Source: Lachnospiraceae bacterium (GTDB lineage Bacteria; Bacillota; Clostridia; Lachnospirales; Lachnospiraceae). Taken from it: 7,590 nt of DNA. The translations under genes were made by a program, and so were the position numbers. The stretch lies in the NCBI GenBank assembly GCA_004552595.1, contig SFNX01000085.1, positions 1 to 7,590 of the forward strand, written 5' to 3'. Of this stretch, positions 5,963 through 7,590 are shown piece after piece. Within the stretch, counting starts at the first letter, position 1; each line of letters opens with the position of its first letter. The notes under the pieces were generated by a model, which worked only from the letters and a program-made list of their open reading frames with translations, was not told the origin of the DNA and searched no databases.

Positions 5963-7590
5963 ATGAAATTCTTAAATAATGATTCCAACATAATAACTAA
6001 GGCGCTTTCGCTAATTATGATTCTACTGACAGGCTACTTATCTATTGTCAGCCTGTTTTCTACCGCATATATTTCAGAAGATGAAAACCTGTATTACATA
6101 AAAGACAACGCACTTATCAATATTGCTATAGTCGCAATTCTTTTGATAACAGTGTTATTTTTAAAAGACAAAATATCAAAACTGCTCGAAGGAAATGAAG
6201 CTAAACTTGTATTGATAAACAGCATTATATTGACAGCAATACTTGTATATTTTGTATTGTCAACAAAACTATATCCACTATACGATCAGGCAAAGCTGTT
6301 AAATGTTGTAAAGCAGTTAAACAGGTTCGATTACTCTGCGTTTATTCCGGGCGGATATGAGGACAGGTGCAGAGTCCAGTGGGGCATAACCGTATATTTT
6401 TACATTATTTCACGCATATTCGGCAATATAAGTATTACAGCAATTCAGCTCCTTAATGTAGTTTACATAATTGTATCGAATTTCTTAATATACAGGATTT
6501 CATCCATTATGTTTTCAAAAAAATCAGGAGCAATCATCCATCTTGCTGTATGTCTTTTTGTACCGCAGTGGTTTTATGCATCGTTTGTGTACGGTACGCT
6601 GCCGTCATTTATGTTCGCACTTCTTGCAACATACATATTTATGAAGGAGAAGGCTTCGATATCAGGAAAAATTGTGTCCGTAGCCATAGCATCTTTATCA
6701 ATAAGCATTGCTATTTTGTTGAAGACAAATTCACTGATTATCCTTATAGCTGTCGTCCTTATTCTTGCATACAATTTTGTGAGAAATGCAAAGGCGGAAT
6801 ATTTGGCATCCATTATGGCGATACTAATAATATATCTGCTTTCAACTAAGGGGCTGTCCTTTTACATAAATGATATGACAAGGCTTGAGAAGGGCGGAAT
6901 TGCAAATAGTTCATACTTTGCAATGGCATTTATGGAAAACAGTGAAAAGGGTCCCGGATGGTACAACGGATACATCAATGATACTTATGAAAAGCATGGC
7001 TTCAACACTGAAAAAGCCAGTGCCGAGTCAGAAATTAAGCTTAAGGAGCTTTTGAACGGATTCAAAAATAACCCGGCGAATTTAGTAAGCTTCATTTCAA
7101 GAAAGACAGTTTCCCAGTGGAATGAGCCGACATTCGAATCACTGTATATATTATACAGGAGAGATTCGCTCGCTGACACACCGGTATGGTTTAAGAATCT
7201 TTCAGTCCCAACGTCAAATCTAAATAAGGCCATAAGGGAAATTATGAATATTATTCATATTCTTGTATTATTCGGTGCGTTTAGCTATTTTGTATTGGAA
7301 TATAAAAATATTACAATCAAAAAGCTTGTTCCTGCGGTAATAATAATCGGAGGCTTTTTATTCCATACAGTGTGGGAGGCAAAGTCACAGTATATTCTTG
7401 TGTATTTTATACTGCTGATTCCATATGCGGTTGCAGGGTACAGCACACTCGCGGTTTACATAAAACGCAAGACAACATCAGAGGCGACCGCTGATTTATG
7501 TAAACCAAAATCTCTCGATAAGCTTACAATCTACGCTATCACGCTTGCTGCATTAATCGCCCTGACCGCAATAGTTCCTGATATGAGTAT
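5963..7590 (+). CDS. Multi-spanning GT-C-like glycosyltransferase (family 39-type membrane protein), 3' end beyond window
   Basis: An open frame starts at ATG 5963 and continues without a stop to the right edge (542 complete codons). It encodes about 13-14 hydrophobic helices, for example at residues 12-34, 51-69, 82-100, 157-178, 256-272, 279-296, 424-447, 454-469, 477-498 and 519-537, and a large soluble loop between about 300 and 423. This fits a GT-C fold enzyme that uses a polyprenyl-phosphate sugar donor and acts outside the membrane. Motifs I recall from Firmicutes family-39-like membrane glycosyltransferases are YDQ (107-109; candidate catalytic Asp in the first large loop), DYSAFIPGGYEDR (123-135) with Q139, FVYGT (208-212), LLKTNSLI (252-259), GPGWYNGY (330-337), SQWNEPTF (384-391) and WEAKSQY (471-477). 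The acceptor is unknown; a cell-wall polymer or lipid-linked glycan is likely. It lies 27 nt after the TPR gene with no terminator between, so co-transcription is possible. A weak GAGAG (5948-5952) may be its ribosome binding site. Confidence 0.82.
   Translation, partial: MKFLNNDSNIITKALSLIMILLTGYLSIVSLFSTAYISEDENLYYIKDNALINIAIVAILLITVLFLKDKISKLLEGNEAKLVLINSIILTAILVYFVLSTKLYPLYDQAKLLNVVKQLNRFDYSAFIPGGYEDRCRVQWGITVYFYIISRIFGNISITAIQLLNVVYIIVSNFLIYRISSIMFSKKSGAIIHLAVCLFVPQWFYASFVYGTLPSFMFALLATYIFMKEKASISGKIVSVAIASLSISIAILLKTNSLIILIAVVLILAYNFVRNAKAEYLASIMAILIIYLLSTKGLSFYINDMTRLEKGGIANSSYFAMAFMENSEKGPGWYNGYINDTYEKHGFNTEKASAESEIKLKELLNGFKNNPANLVSFISRKTVSQWNEPTFESLYILYRRDSLADTPVWFKNLSVPTSNLNKAIREIMNIIHILVLFGAFSYFVLEYKNITIKKLVPAVIIIGGFLFHTVWEAKSQYILVYFILLIPYAVAGYSTLAVYIKRKTTSEATADLCKPKSLDKLTIYAITLAALIALTAIVPDMS

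Noticed and set aside
5946..5966. Six-codon mini-ORF whose TGA overlaps the ATG of the glycosyltransferase gene
   Set aside because: ATGA overlaps of this size arise easily by chance in AT-rich spacers. There is no convincing ribosome binding site for it and no leader-peptide features.
6550..6849. Cys/Tyr-rich 99-codon open frame on the + strand
   Set aside because: It is out of frame with, and fully inside, the glycosyltransferase gene, whose frame has conserved motifs and membrane helices through this stretch.
1..7590. CRISPR arrays, insertion sequences, tRNA/rRNA genes, riboswitches
   Set aside because: I saw no direct repeat-spacer pattern, transposase motif, tRNA cloverleaf or conserved riboswitch core by reading both strands. 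Intergenic space is too small for most of these.

Overview
The window looks like a piece of a low-GC Firmicutes chromosome, most likely a Lachnospiraceae-type Clostridia (Butyrivibrio/Roseburia/Agathobacter-like). This rests on the AT-rich, Lys/Asn/Ile-rich proteins, the Gram-positive style Shine-Dalgarno GGAGG before the moxR-like gene, the lack of any outer-membrane protein, and the style of the protein families. The genus is an inference from protein style, not a proven assignment. All six genes lie on the + strand.

Layout. Positions 1-843 hold the 3' end of a methyl-accepting chemotaxis protein, closed by a clear intrinsic terminator (855-881). A compact five-gene cluster then runs from 923 to 5935: a MoxR-type AAA+ ATPase, a DUF58 protein, a small one-helix membrane protein resembling DUF4381, a large membrane protein with two different von Willebrand factor A (VWA) domains, and a membrane-anchored TPR/coiled-coil protein. 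Junctions in the cluster are tight: gaps of 7 and 4 nt, a 1-nt TAATG overlap, and 8 nt (or a 16-nt overlap) before the last gene. After a 27-nt gap, a multi-spanning GT-C-like glycosyltransferase gene starts at 5963 and runs off the right edge. No stretch above 100 nt lacks a gene.

How the genes may work together. The cluster is a version of the MoxR/Bat (Bacteroides aerotolerance-like) module: a cytosolic AAA+ chaperone-type ATPase and a cytosolic DUF58 protein, paired with membrane-bound MIDAS/VWA proteins and TPR accessory proteins. Topology read from hydrophobic segments and the positive-inside rule places both VWA domains of the 651-aa protein outside the membrane and the soluble part of the 155-aa protein inside. 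A plausible picture is an ATPase machine that acts on, or assembles, an envelope complex. The substrate is unknown, and no gene here identifies it.

The parts most worth a second look are the fusion of two unlike VWA domains in one chain, the degenerate MIDAS motif of the DUF58 protein beside an intact one in VWA-1, the lack of a recognisable BatD or transglutaminase partner within the cluster, the conserved-looking aromatic C-terminus of the TPR protein, and the close linkage to a glycosyltransferase. The module class is known but poorly characterised; I saw no CRISPR array, mobile element, tRNA or rRNA.
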